From assembly GCA_013331795.1 (NCBI GenBank), contig DUFP01000023.1, positions 1,144-35,599 on the forward strand: DNA of 34,456 nucleotides, in the 5' to 3' direction. The DNA comes from Nanobdellota archaeon. GTDB lineage: Archaea > Nanobdellota > Nanobdellia > SCGC-AAA011-G17 > GW2011-AR17. Both the position numbers and the translations under genes were made by a program. This document shows positions 8,136 through 16,249 of this stretch, in pieces (the stretch's first letter is position 1; every line of letters starts with the position of its first letter). The notes beneath the pieces were generated by a model. That model saw nothing but the letters and a program-made list of their open reading frames with translations. It made no database searches and was not told the DNA's origin.

Positions 8136-8253
8136 GCTGCAGTTGCCTAATCCGGTAGGGCAGAGGTCTCAAAACCCTTAGCACCAGAGGAACTAAGGGG
8201 CAGAGACAACCTCAGTCTCCCAAGACTTCTGGGTTCAAATCCCAGCATGGGTG
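8136..8253 (+). tRNA. tRNA-Leu(CAA)-like gene with canonical intron and poorly pairing acceptor stem
   Basis: D arm GCCT/GGGC with GG in the loop; anticodon stem GAGGT/ACCTC with loop C-T-CAA-A-A (anticodon 8170-8172); long variable arm AGTCT/AGACT; T stem CTGGG/CCCAG with loop TTCAAAT. The type II variable arm and anticodon CAA indicate leucine. A 34-nt intron (8174-8207) lies at canonical 37/38; it has a 7-bp hairpin CCCTTAG/CTAAGGG, and TCTC of the anticodon region pairs with GAGA near the intron end, as in a bulge-helix-bulge. The expected 5' strand GCTGCAG and 3' strand CATGGGT pair at only about four of seven positions, two of them wobbles, so the gene may be degenerate, edited or rearranged. 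Confidence 0.72.
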
Positions 8254-8317
8254 TTACAAAGTATTTAGAGAATATAAATTTTACAAAAAGAAAAAGGCTG
8301 GATAAAACCAACAAACA

Positions 8318-8382
8318 CTTACACCGTGTTTCACGGGCTCAAAAGTGCCCTGCACGGAAAATCCCGTCTCCGGCACTGTAAG
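8318..8382 (+). ncRNA. Folded leader-like RNA (three-way junction)
   Basis: In the 169 nt between the tRNA-Leu-like gene and the ORF at 8423, these pairings can be drawn: outer helix CTTACA (8318-8323) with TGTAAG (8377-8382), hairpin CCGTG-TTT-CACGG (8324-8336), and stem GTGCC (8345-8349) with GGCAC (8372-8376) enclosing ACGG/CCGT (8354-8357/8364-8367). The stretch is visibly more GC-rich than its flanks. It matches no riboswitch or RNA family I can recognise. It could be a cis-regulatory leader for the downstream gene or an independent small RNA (for example an H/ACA-type guide). Confidence 0.45.
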
Positions 8383-8422
8383 AAAGTAAAACAATGTAGC
8401 GAGAGCTATAGAAGGAGGAAAA

Positions 8423-8749
8423 ATGTTAGAAAACCACTGTGATGTAGAAGCAACACCCATTGTTGCAAAAAACCCTATTGCATTTTATTATGCAAAGGCA
8501 AAAGAATTAGAATTGCATCTAGGATATTTGCATTTTCTTAGTGCAGAAGCAAAAGAATTGTATGGACAAGAATTACAAAATGTCTATGACATTCTTTTTG
8601 ATAGAGTGATGACAAGCAAACTGAGTCCATTTTTTAAACAAGAAATAGAACAATGGTACAGCTTTAATAGGGATTTCCTTGGCTTTTGTGATACTACAGA
8701 AATGAATAGAGAACTAGAAAAATTATTGGGGAAGTTTGAGTTGCTCTAA
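8423..8749 (+). CDS. Hypothetical helical protein downstream of the folded RNA
   Basis: This 108-residue protein is soluble and apparently all-helical, with no membrane segment. It has three cysteines (positions 6 and about 93 are clear) but no metal-binding pattern. A good Shine-Dalgarno sequence (GAAGGAGG) lies 5-6 nt before the ATG, stronger than for most genes in the window, where leaderless starts dominate. That implies a real 5' untranslated region and fits the folded RNA just upstream. The 3' end overlaps the convergent thiolase gene by 27 nt. Family unknown. Confidence 0.7.
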   Translation: MLENHCDVEATPIVAKNPIAFYYAKAKELELHLGYLHFLSAEAKELYGQELQNVYDILFDRVMTSKLSPFFKQEIEQWYSFNRDFLGFCDTTEMNRELEKLLGKFELL

Positions 8750-9631
8750 GACTGCACACTTTTGGCAGACATCTTGAGAGCTTGGCTCTTTGCATTTCAT
8801 ACAGTATTTTATTTTTCCTTTTTTCTCTTGTTTTTGTAATGCAGGAAGTATTTCCATGAAAGAACTGACAATAGAATGCTTTGTTCCCGGATAAAGCTCT
8901 TCAAAATTATTGAGCATTTCTCGCACTTGATTTCGATAACTTTCTTTATTGTAAGGGCACTCATTAAACTCTCTGACAATTCCTTTTAGAAATGCATAGG
9001 TCATAATTTCTTTTTCAGACATAAAATATAAAGGTTTTATTCGACGAACGAAGGCTTCATGATCTTCTATTCCTGTCATTGGGCCTAGACGTGCTGAAGC
9101 ACCTATATTTTTTCTAAATTGGTTCATAATAATTGTTTGTGCTTCATCATCAAGATTATGCCCTGTTGCAAGTTTTTTTACTTGTAATTTTTTTGCATAG
9201 CTATTGAGAAGACTTCTTCTGAGCACACCACAAACAGAACAGGGTTTTCTTCCTTTTACCACTTGATCTAAATCAAAAGAAAATTCTTTTTTATAGGAAA
9301 CAATTTCTAAAGGAATCTTTCTTTCTTTACAAAATTTTTTTGTTGGTGCGATACATTCGTTTCTGTACCCTTTGATTCCTTCATCAATCATCAAAGCTTT
9401 TAGAGTAATCTTTTTATTTTCTTTGTAAATATTATATAAAATATCTAAAACTGTCAAAGAATCTTTTCCTCCAGAGACTGCTACTGCGATTTCATCTTTT
9501 TTTTCTACAAGCTTGTACACACGAATTGTTTTCCGTACTTTCTTTTCAAAGTATTTGAAGAAGCAATTTTGGCATAACTGTTCTCCAGAGTGTAATTTGT
9601 ATACAGGATTTTTTGGGCAGTTGTTACACAT
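8723..9631 (-). CDS. ttuA: tRNA 2-thiolation enzyme, Ncs6/TtuA/CTU1 family
   Basis: This 302-residue protein is a PP-loop ATPase that thiolates tRNA (U34 in the Ncs6 branch, U54 in the TtuA branch). Order: N-terminal zinc finger (Cys2, Cys5, Cys20, Cys23), PP-loop SGGKDS (53-58), Fe-S/active-site cysteines CSVC (131, 134) and Cys225 (NECPY), the GHNLDDEAQT motif, and a C-terminal zinc finger (Cys277, Cys280, Cys289, Cys292). All expected residues are present. A TATA element (GCTTTATAAAG, about 9651-9661) precedes the ATG. The ubiquitin-like carrier gene lies just upstream on the same strand, and a ThiF-type activator lies at 15406-16212. Which uridine is modified cannot be told from sequence. 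Confidence 0.93.
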   Translation of the reverse strand: MCNNCPKNPVYKLHSGEQLCQNCFFKYFEKKVRKTIRVYKLVEKKDEIAVAVSGGKDSLTVLDILYNIYKENKKITLKALMIDEGIKGYRNECIAPTKKFCKERKIPLEIVSYKKEFSFDLDQVVKGRKPCSVCGVLRRSLLNSYAKKLQVKKLATGHNLDDEAQTIIMNQFRKNIGASARLGPMTGIEDHEAFVRRIKPLYFMSEKEIMTYAFLKGIVREFNECPYNKESYRNQVREMLNNFEELYPGTKHSIVSSFMEILPALQKQEKKGKIKYCMKCKEPSSQDVCQKCAVLEQLKLPQ

Positions 9632-9663
9632 AGATTTTTTGGGAGAGAATGGCTTTATAAAGC

Positions 9664-9855
9664 TTATCCTCCAGACACCACAGAGAGAATTTTTATTTTA
9701 TCCTTTGTTTTCAAGGCATACTCTTCGGTAACTACCATACCATTAACGACAACAATGACAGAATTTTTATTTAGTTTTAATTCTTTCAACATATCCTGGA
9801 TATTTTTTGCTTTTACTGTATACTCTTTATTTTCTCGATCATAATAGACTTTCAT
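9664..9855 (-). CDS. Ubiquitin-like sulfur carrier (TtuB/MoaD/ThiS-like) ending in Gly-Gly
   Basis: This 63-residue protein is a minimal beta-grasp: two N-terminal strands (MKVYYD, YTVKA), the helix NIQDMLKELKL, strand SVIVVVNG, and a last strand ending in SVVSGG. The exposed C-terminal GG is where an E1-like enzyme forms an adenylate and then a thiocarboxylate. No extra tail follows, so no peptidase processing is needed. I chose the ATG at 9855, which overlaps the upstream stop (ATGA); a longer reading from 9903 adds a non-homologous extension. Next to the Ncs6/TtuA gene it is probably the sulfur donor for tRNA thiolation, though such carriers can also modify proteins, as archaeal SAMPs do. 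Confidence 0.88.
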   Translation of the reverse strand: MKVYYDRENKEYTVKAKNIQDMLKELKLNKNSVIVVVNGMVVTEEYALKTKDKIKILSVVSGG

Positions 9856-10130
9856 GCATATACCTTCTTTGCAAGTGCTTCTATCTTTTTCAGATCCTTG
9901 CATTTTTTTACTAAGAGTTCACCATATTTATGAATTACTATTTCTACTCCATCTTCTTGAATAACTAAAGCAATGGGACTATCAAAAATAATTTTGAAAT
10001 TCTTTTTTATTTTTGCAAAGTCTAATTTTAAATTATTTAGGGGCTTTACTGTATAGCCACCTTTGCTTTTGCATTCTTTTATTTCAAACATAGAATGGGA
10101 GTAAAAAGATTCTTTAAATAGTTTCCCCAT
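9852..10130 (-). CDS. Conserved-looking hypothetical protein upstream of the sulfur carrier
   Basis: This 92-residue soluble protein has an alternating strand/helix pattern and ends with two strands and a helix (VEIVIHKYGELLVKKC, then KKIEALAKKVYA). The E-[IV]-x-x-HKYGE-[LI] strand pair is the kind seen in TBP-like or small archaeal alpha/beta domains, but I do not recognise the family. It is coupled to the sulfur carrier gene by ATGA and overlaps the upstream gene by 17 nt. These three genes plus the thiolation enzyme form a likely operon, so a role in tRNA modification is possible but unproven. Confidence 0.7.
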   Translation of the reverse strand: MGKLFKESFYSHSMFEIKECKSKGGYTVKPLNNLKLDFAKIKKNFKIIFDSPIALVIQEDGVEIVIHKYGELLVKKCKDLKKIEALAKKVYA

Positions 10131-10428
10131 AGTATATAAAAAACTTTGCAGGCCTATATCGTACTGTTTGAGGGATATGATCTTTTATCAAGATATTTTT
10201 GTCTTCTATTTGAGAAAGAACTTCATAAATGGTATCATCAGAAGGATACGTCCCCCAACGCCTTATGATAAGTGCTTTATTATCCCCTCCTATTTCTAAG
10301 ACTTTTTCTTTTTCATTGAAAATAAACATTCTTATTGCTCTAGGATAAAAATACAAGCCTTTTGTTTGTTCTCTTATCCTTCCTACAATAAAAATTTCAT
10401 CTTTGACTTTATTTTCTCTCTTTTGCAT
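10114..10428 (-). CDS. Hypothetical protein, first gene of the sulfur-carrier operon
   Basis: This 104-residue protein has a beta-rich first half ([35 protein letters not shown]) and a helix in the middle ([12 protein letters not shown]). No membrane segment, no cysteine pattern and no recognised family. It overlaps the next gene by 17 nt and is divergent from msrB, whose start is 43 bp away from its own. A shared short promoter region thus serves both directions. Function is unknown; context suggests an accessory factor for sulfur transfer or RNA modification. Confidence 0.65.
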   Translation of the reverse strand: MQKRENKVKDEIFIVGRIREQTKGLYFYPRAIRMFIFNEKEKVLEIGGDNKALIIRRWGTYPSDDTIYEVLSQIEDKNILIKDHIPQTVRYRPAKFFIYYGETI

Positions 10429-10470
10429 GCGCGGGAAAAGTTTATAATATTTTTAAGGCTTTTCTTTTGT

Positions 10471-10839
10471 ATGAACTGGAAAAAGAAACTTAGTACAGAA
10501 CAGTATCATATTCTTCGAGAAAAAGGAACAGAACTCCCCTTTACTGGGAAGTATTTGTACAATAAAGGCAAAGGAAAATATATTTGTGCTGCATGTGGTG
10601 CTGCTCTTTTTTCTTCTGAAACAAAATTTGATTCTGCTTGTGGCTGGCCTAGTTTTTTTGCTGCTGAAGGAAATGTAGAGTTGAAAAAAGATACAAACCA
10701 AGGCATGCATAGGATTGAAGTTCTTTGTAAAAAATGTGGTGGGCATCTTGGACATGTCTTTGATGATGGACCAAAGCCTACAGGAAAAAGATTTTGCATT
10801 AATTCGCTTTCTTTAGATTTTAAAAAAGAAAAGACGTGA
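10471..10839 (+). CDS. msrB: Peptide methionine-R-sulfoxide reductase MsrB
   Basis: This 122-residue protein reduces methionine-R-sulfoxide in proteins. It has the zinc site CAAC (Cys39, Cys42) and CKKC (Cys86, Cys89), the family signatures [10 protein letters not shown] and [12 protein letters not shown], and catalytic Cys109 in RFCINSLSL. No signal peptide, so it acts in the cytoplasm. I chose the ATG at 10471, which begins the normal MsrB N terminus ([21 protein letters not shown]); the 35 codons upstream read through the divergent promoter region. No MsrA is visible in the window. It complements the DsbA-like and copper genes as oxidative-stress protection. Confidence 0.95.
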   Translation: MNWKKKLSTEQYHILREKGTELPFTGKYLYNKGKGKYICAACGAALFSSETKFDSACGWPSFFAAEGNVELKKDTNQGMHRIEVLCKKCGGHLGHVFDDGPKPTGKRFCINSLSLDFKKEKT

Positions 10840-10853
10840 TATTTTACAAAAAG

Positions 10854-10867
10854 GTTTATATATATAA
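10854..10867 (+). promoter_or_regulatory. TATA box for the surface-protein operon
   Basis: GTTTATATATATAA is a strong archaeal TATA element ending about 19 nt before the ATG at 10886, suggesting a leaderless or very short-leader transcript covering both surface-locus genes. Confidence 0.65.
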
Positions 10868-10885
10868 GAAGTCTAAAGTTCAGGA

Positions 10886-13800
10886 ATGAAAAGAGGTTTA
10901 TTTGGACTGATTAGCTTAGTGTTGCTTCTCTCTCTTCCCAATGTTTTTGCCGCAGAGACTTTTTTAGATCTCATTTTTGGCACGAGCAATGAAAGTATTC
11001 TTTTTTTGAAAGTTGCTTATGCAATGCTTGTTTTCATTATTTTTGTCAAAGTTTCTAAAGAAACAGTGTTCAAAAAAGAACAAGCAAACCTTGCAAATAT
11101 GTTTGCTCTGCTTCTCTCTTTTTTTACTCTTCGTTTTACGCCAGATGGTATTGTTCAAGGCTTTGGTTGGGTGATTATGGCCATTGCGCCTTCTATTATT
11201 TTTTATAAACTCAGTTCAATATTTGTAAAACAAGAAGATGGAAAATTTTCTTGGGCACGAACTATTCTTGCCACTATTGCCACACTTATTCTTTGGTTTG
11301 CTTTAGGTTCTACAGATGCATTTGGTGCTGGACTTGGAAGTACTCCTGGTTTAGGTGGATTTTTTGATGAACTCTTTTCTGATATTCATTATTTCTTTTT
11401 TGGAAGTTTAGGACCTTTTTTTGTTTTTCTTCTTATAGGAATTGTCCTTGGACTACTCTTTCTTCTTTTTGGAAGGTTACGAGGAGGAACTGGAGCTGGT
11501 GGAGCATTTGGGAACTCTTGGGGACGAGGACTTCTTCTTGTTCTTGGGATTGCATTGCTTGGAGCTTTGCTTGGTGGTCTTTTAAGAGTGGGTTTACCTA
11601 GGGGATTATTAGGAGTACTTTTTGAAAGTCTTTATTGGTTAGGGATTCTCGCACTTGTTATTCTTTTTATTTATCTTCTCTATAGATTTCCTGGATTTAG
11701 ACAAGTTATTTGGAGAATTGTACGATTTCTTTTTTGGGATCTTTGGAGATATATCATTGGTAGTATTGGATTTGTTCTCATACGATTATGGAATTGGATG
11801 CGTGGATTATTTGGAGGAAGAGGACCTCGAACGCCTTTAGGAAATGCAGATCTTATTCTCAACCTACAAGTGGGAAGAAATACTGTAGGAGATCTTGCTG
11901 CGGGAATTCCTGGAATAATTTTTGTGAATGAAGGAAGTACAACACCCTTTATTTTTACTGCATACCGAAGAAGAGGACTTTTGAGAAATGTTCGTTTGGA
12001 TGCAGCAAACATTACTGTGCTTCGTGTGAATAATGGAATTATTGCTCCAACAACAGGGGCTACAGATGCAAGAGGAATGCTTCGCACATTGTATACTGCT
12101 CCAAATGTTGCGGGCCGTGCACGGTTACATGTAGAAATTACGCATCCTGATTTAAACCCAGGCATTGTTATCCCTGATGCAGAGATTACGATTGGCACTG
12201 CACAAGATCTTTTTGTTGCTGTTCCTGCTGTAGCTGCAGTTGATGTAGGAAATGCTGCAGACATTGTTGTTGAAGTTGAGGATGGTATCACAGGAGCTGG
12301 CGTGAATGGCGCAGCTGTTGAAGTTGTTTTTCCTAGAAATCCAGGCATAGGACCATTTCGAGGGACAACATTAGGCGGTGCTGCTGCAAGAGCTGCTGTA
12401 CTTACACTTAGAACAAATCCCTTTCCCACAGCTGGCACGTATAATTTTATTGTTACTGTTACTGCTCCTGGATACAATGCTCCTGCTCCTATCCCTGGTG
12501 CAATTACTGTAAACAATCCTCGAATAGAAGATTTAGAAATCTTCAATGTTGCAGGAAGAGTAGGAAGAACACTTGTTAGCGGGACTCCAGCTATTCCTGT
12601 GCGTGTTGGACAACGAGTAGATATAGAATTGTCTGTGAGAGTTGCTGGAGCATTACCTGCACGAATGATTGACACTGCTACTCTTAGCATTACTCCTGCA
12701 ACGAATGTCACCAGTCCTGTGCGACGAGGAGCTGGACAATATATTGGAACTTTTACTCCAACAGCAGCAGAAATTGGGGTGCAGAGATTTGTTATTGAAG
12801 CAAGAATGACAGGATACAATAATGCAGTTGCATATCTTGATATGGAAGTTGAAGATCTTCCTACATTGAATGTTGCTGTTCGCGGTCCTGTGGCACCTTT
12901 CCGTTCAGGTATGACTGGAATTATTGAAATAGAAATTAGCGACGCTGCAGGAAGAGCTCTCAATGCTGGTGTAGAAATTTTCCAAGGTACTGGCGGTGGC
13001 AGAACTTCTCTTGCTACAGGAAGAGCAGGGACAAGCACGGTTGGAGGAAGAGCAGCACGAACGGGATTGTATTATTATCCTTTTACTGCACCTTTAGGGA
13101 TTACAAGAAATGTTGATGCTCCCTTTACTATTGTCGTACAGGAAAGAGGCTATCAAGGGCCTGTTAGTATTCCATTAATTGTTACAATAGAAGCTCTTTC
13201 TGCAGTTGATGTCAATCTTGAAATTTTAGATGATACAGGAAGTCCTTTGCCTGCGACTGGGAATATTTATCGAGCTCAGACAAATGAAACTATTACTTTC
13301 AATGTGCAAGTTACTGATAGAGCAAGTGGAAATCCTGTTGGTGGAACAGTTACTTTTAGTCCAGTAAGAGGAACTGGTTTTACGCTTACGAATAGCATAG
13401 GAACTTTGAGTGGAACAGGTGCGCCACATAGTGCAGGATTTATCGCTACAAATGTACAGCGTTATCCATTTAGCTTAGCGATACGACCAGATCCAGGATT
13501 TGTTGCACCAGTAGTAATTCCTTTTATTATACAAACACTTTCTGCGCCTGCATTGCGTGTGACTGTGAACTGGGTTCCTGAACCAACAACTTCAAATAGA
13601 TATATGCTCATGAATTTTGTTGTCCTTGATGATAGTACAGGAAATCCTGTTACTGGTGCAGTTATTCGCATTACTGATACACATGCAAACTCTGTGCTCT
13701 TTGATCGAGCAGGGCCATACAGGACAAACAATACTGGACAATTAGCAACAGAATTACGTATCCGTTTAGGAAGAGTGCTTGTACGAGGAGGAAGTGAAGT

Positions 13801-13918
13801 ACATCGTTTAGATATTGAGGTTGCTGCAGGTGGCTATACTACACGAACAGGAACTATTGATATTACTTTCCATCCTCCACGATCACGATTAGGAGGGCCT
13901 GTATCTCGAGCACTTTAA
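10886..13918 (+). CDS. Large membrane/surface protein with Ig-like repeats, lysine-free over its last 890 residues
   Basis: This 1010-residue protein begins with a signal peptide (about residues 1-22), then about six or seven membrane helices to residue ~310, then a long extracellular beta-sandwich region (about 325-1010) of roughly five or six Ig-like/invasin-like domains. These repeat motifs such as APGYNAPAPIPGAITV, ITVLRV and VVQERGYQGPVSIPLIV: each unit ends with a G-Y-x...-x-I-P strand pair. There is no lysine after residue 120 and no cysteine anywhere, although neighbouring proteins are lysine-rich; arginine is abundant. Such proteins form cell-surface layers or mediate adhesion. It is followed 1 bp later by a cytoplasmic partner gene. 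The exact family is not recognised. Confidence 0.85.
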   Translation: MKRGLFGLISLVLLLSLPNVFAAETFLDLIFGTSNESILFLKVAYAMLVFIIFVKVSKETVFKKEQANLANMFALLLSFFTLRFTPDGIVQGFGWVIMAIAPSIIFYKLSSIFVKQEDGKFSWARTILATIATLILWFALGSTDAFGAGLGSTPGLGGFFDELFSDIHYFFFGSLGPFFVFLLIGIVLGLLFLLFGRLRGGTGAGGAFGNSWGRGLLLVLGIALLGALLGGLLRVGLPRGLLGVLFESLYWLGILALVILFIYLLYRFPGFRQVIWRIVRFLFWDLWRYIIGSIGFVLIRLWNWMRGLFGGRGPRTPLGNADLILNLQVGRNTVGDLAAGIPGIIFVNEGSTTPFIFTAYRRRGLLRNVRLDAANITVLRVNNGIIAPTTGATDARGMLRTLYTAPNVAGRARLHVEITHPDLNPGIVIPDAEITIGTAQDLFVAVPAVAAVDVGNAADIVVEVEDGITGAGVNGAAVEVVFPRNPGIGPFRGTTLGGAAARAAVLTLRTNPFPTAGTYNFIVTVTAPGYNAPAPIPGAITVNNPRIEDLEIFNVAGRVGRTLVSGTPAIPVRVGQRVDIELSVRVAGALPARMIDTATLSITPATNVTSPVRRGAGQYIGTFTPTAAEIGVQRFVIEARMTGYNNAVAYLDMEVEDLPTLNVAVRGPVAPFRSGMTGIIEIEISDAAGRALNAGVEIFQGTGGGRTSLATGRAGTSTVGGRAARTGLYYYPFTAPLGITRNVDAPFTIVVQERGYQGPVSIPLIVTIEALSAVDVNLEILDDTGSPLPATGNIYRAQTNETITFNVQVTDRASGNPVGGTVTFSPVRGTGFTLTNSIGTLSGTGAPHSAGFIATNVQRYPFSLAIRPDPGFVAPVVIPFIIQTLSAPALRVTVNWVPEPTTSNRYMLMNFVVLDDSTGNPVTGAVIRITDTHANSVLFDRAGPYRTNNTGQLATELRIRLGRVLVRGGSEVHRLDIEVAAGGYTTRTGTIDITFHPPRSRLGGPVSRAL

Positions 13919-13919
13919 G

Positions 13920-15419
13920 ATGGCAGAAGACGATAAAAATAGCATAGTAGAACTTTCTGAGGATGTTCGTTTTAATGGGAAATCTATCAAAGGACAAAGT
14001 ATTCCTGGACCTGGAACTGTAGAATTTGTGCAAGAGTTGCGAAGAGCTGATGGCAGAGTTATTCCTGTTGTGCAAAGAATTATTGTGCCTGCAGATCTTT
14101 TTACGAAAGAAACTGTAGGAATTGCGTTTGATGCAGACATTCCTAGCATTCAGCCTGGCAATGATCTTCCCATTCGCTTTCATATTACAGAAGGAGAACT
14201 TTATCCAGGTGATCAAATACAGATCGCTTTTTCTTCCCAAGGAAAAAGTGATTTAAAATATTTTAAAATCATTGCTGTTGTTCCTCCTGATCAAAAAGAA
14301 TTTGTTTTTCCAGGAGACAAAACAAAAAATATTGATTCTGATGATTGTTATATTGCTTTGAATATTGTGAGTTCTGCATCCGAACTTTTAGATTCTATTC
14401 TTTCTTCACAATTTGCGATTAAGAAAAAAAATACTACTCCACCACCATCTTCTTCTGTAGCTACTATTGATATTGAGCTTTATTCTCTCACAAAAAATCA
14501 AAAAATTCAAGCAGGAACAAAGGTAGAAGTTAAATGGAGATTAGAACCTAAAGATTTGAGAACAGAAATGCTCGTGTATTCTAAAATAGGAAAAGATAGT
14601 AGTCCTTACCAGCTCATGAGTAATCTTGGACTTGTTTTTGATCGAGGAGTTTTTACATGGAATATTTCTGGAAATATTCCTGATACTACTGAAGCATATA
14701 TCAAAGTTACTCTTCCTATGCAGAAAATAGAAAAAATATTTGGGCCGTTTTTGATTGTTGGTGGGAAATCAGTACGAGCAGTTGAAGAAATTAAAGAGGA
14801 ATTTGATCATATAGACACTTTGCTTAGAACTATTCGACTTCCCGGAAAAGGATGGCTATCAAATAGGGTTAGTGTTGGAACTTATCTGTATTATTTGATC
14901 AACTCTAGTGAATTAACCAATTATGTTACTGTTGCAAATAGACTTCGAGAGATACAATCCTATCTTGAAACAAAGGATATGGAACATAAAATTTCAGTTT
15001 CTCTCTATGGGGAATTTATGACCCAAATGCGAGAGCTTGAAAGATTACGATCAGGTGTAGAAGGATTGGAAAGAACTAAGGAATTAAAAGACCGGCTGGT
15101 ATCTTTGCTCAGAGTATTTATTCCAGCAATTAATAAGGATCTTCTAGATGATTTCAAAAAACACCATGGAGTTGATATGAAAGCTCTTCGCGCAGAAATT
15201 ATTACTGCAAAAACAAGCCAAGGATTAAATTATCTTTCTTGGGTTATGGAGCATGCACAAAAAATTGATCAAGTAGCGGGAACAGGAAATAGTTATGGTA
15301 TGCTTGACCTTTATAATTATATTCAAGAACTCCAAGACCATAGTAATCCAATGCTTGCTCAGTTGAAATCTATGCGAGAAACTGTGAGAAAAATTAAAAA
15401 AGAACTCAAGCTCCAATAA
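13920..15419 (+). CDS. Cytoplasmic-looking partner of the surface protein (beta N half, helical C half)
   Basis: This 499-residue protein has no signal peptide or membrane helix. Residues ~1-165 are beta-rich. A Pro/Ser linker (TPPPSSSV) leads to an Ig-like domain (about 178-275: QAGTKVEVKWRLEP ... GVFTWNISGNIPD) resembling cell-wall beta-sandwiches that bind Ser/Thr-rich stalks. The C-terminal half (about 285-499) is helical and coiled-coil-like (REIQSYLETKD, MRELERLRSGVEGLERTKELKDRL). It begins 1 bp after the surface-protein stop, so the two are co-translated. If truly cytoplasmic, it would be an inner-face partner; if exported by an unrecognised route, a surface subunit. Its 3' end overlaps the convergent ThiF gene. 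Family unknown. Confidence 0.75.
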   Translation: MAEDDKNSIVELSEDVRFNGKSIKGQSIPGPGTVEFVQELRRADGRVIPVVQRIIVPADLFTKETVGIAFDADIPSIQPGNDLPIRFHITEGELYPGDQIQIAFSSQGKSDLKYFKIIAVVPPDQKEFVFPGDKTKNIDSDDCYIALNIVSSASELLDSILSSQFAIKKKNTTPPPSSSVATIDIELYSLTKNQKIQAGTKVEVKWRLEPKDLRTEMLVYSKIGKDSSPYQLMSNLGLVFDRGVFTWNISGNIPDTTEAYIKVTLPMQKIEKIFGPFLIVGGKSVRAVEEIKEEFDHIDTLLRTIRLPGKGWLSNRVSVGTYLYYLINSSELTNYVTVANRLREIQSYLETKDMEHKISVSLYGEFMTQMRELERLRSGVEGLERTKELKDRLVSLLRVFIPAINKDLLDDFKKHHGVDMKALRAEIITAKTSQGLNYLSWVMEHAQKIDQVAGTGNSYGMLDLYNYIQELQDHSNPMLAQLKSMRETVRKIKKELKLQ

Positions 15420-16212
15420 TCTCTGTAAATTTTTTCTTTGCTTCTTTCTCTGAATTGGCTTTTACTAAAACTCTTTCTTTAAAAATATAAAAATCTTTGT
15501 AGACAAAACTGTTTCCTTTCCCATGCAATCTTTTTTTTATTAAATTGAAATCAAAATCTCCTTTAAATTGGTAGCGAGAAGAACCACAAAATTTTATAGG
15601 CCTTTCTTTTTTTCCTTGAAGATAGAAATAATTTCCTTTGCACACGGGACAAGAAGGATTCCTTTGCACCTTTATCCATTCTCCATTTGCCCAGAGACCA
15701 GAGGATTTCTTTCCTGAAAAGATTCTTTCCACTTCTTTTTGCACTATTTTTGCTAATAGTTGCGCCTGAGAAAGATCCACACCAGCTGTCGTGCATGTTT
15801 CTAAGCCTTTTACTTCAGAAAAAATGCAACGAAAACAAAAATTGCCTGTGAAGGACATCATTCGAGCACGAGAAGCTACTATTCCCGTGTAAATCCAGGG
15901 AATTTTATTTTTGGTACAAAACTCATTCATGAGAAATCTTGTTTCTAAATTATCTGTACAATCAATAACAAGATCTGCTTTTTTCAAAAAAGAAATATTT
16001 TCATAATCAAGATCTATATCTTTATAGGCATATTTGAATCTTTTTCCAAGAACCTCTGCTTTGGGCTTTCCTATATCTTTTTTTGTAAAAAGTTTTTGTC
16101 TTGAGAGATTTTTTTCTTCTACGATATCTCTATCTATAAGGGTGATTTTCCCATTGAGGAGGGGAATGATTGCATTTCCTGTTGTTCCACAACCAATGAT
16201 CGTAATTTTCAT
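15406..16212 (-). CDS. ThiF/MoeB/UbaA-like activating enzyme (E1-like)
   Basis: This 268-residue protein adenylates the C-terminal Gly of a ubiquitin-like carrier. It has the nucleotide loop GCGTTG (7-12), DRDIVEEKNLSRQ (27-39), the DCTDNLETR signature (84-92), zinc cysteines CFRC (126, 129) and CPVC (188, 191), and the candidate catalytic Cys140 in ETCTTAGV. The Rossmann fold starts at residue 1, without the usual N-terminal RYSRQ helix. A ~70-residue C-terminal extension is unrecognised. The most likely client is the 63-aa carrier at 9664, giving a complete E1-carrier-thiolase relay split over 6 kb. It is one of two E1-like proteins in the window and differs from the tandem one at 26715. 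Confidence 0.9.
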   Translation of the reverse strand: MKITIIGCGTTGNAIIPLLNGKITLIDRDIVEEKNLSRQKLFTKKDIGKPKAEVLGKRFKYAYKDIDLDYENISFLKKADLVIDCTDNLETRFLMNEFCTKNKIPWIYTGIVASRARMMSFTGNFCFRCIFSEVKGLETCTTAGVDLSQAQLLAKIVQKEVERIFSGKKSSGLWANGEWIKVQRNPSCPVCKGNYFYLQGKKERPIKFCGSSRYQFKGDFDFNLIKKRLHGKGNSFVYKDFYIFKERVLVKANSEKEAKKKFTEIIGA

Positions 16213-16236
16213 GGGAAAATGGGAAGAGAAGAGATT

Positions 16237-16249
16237 TAAAAAACTATCG
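16237..16249 (-). promoter_or_regulatory. Promoter element of the ThiF gene, identical to one upstream of the nucleotidyltransferase
   Basis: On the minus strand this reads CGATAGTTTTTTA, ending 25 nt before the ThiF start at 16212 and continuing into AATC as a TATA-like box. The same 13 bases occur at 17026-17038 at the same distance from another start. Confidence 0.55.

Noticed and set aside
8318-8382. Possible fourth tRNA in the folded region
   Set aside because: No T-loop (TTCRANN) motif, no D-arm GG and no consistent acceptor; the pairings form a three-way junction instead.
11680-13038. A 452-codon open frame on the minus strand opposite the surface-protein gene
   Set aside because: It is antisense to a convincing signal-peptide/Ig-like protein, has low-complexity composition that mirrors the sense codons, and shows no recognisable domain or ribosome-binding site.
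15406-16212. Whether the 268-aa ThiF-like protein is part of the conjugation system
   Set aside because: It is 10 kb away, has the single-unit MoeB layout with both zinc pairs, and better fits the sulfur-carrier gene near 9664. Cross-talk remains possible.
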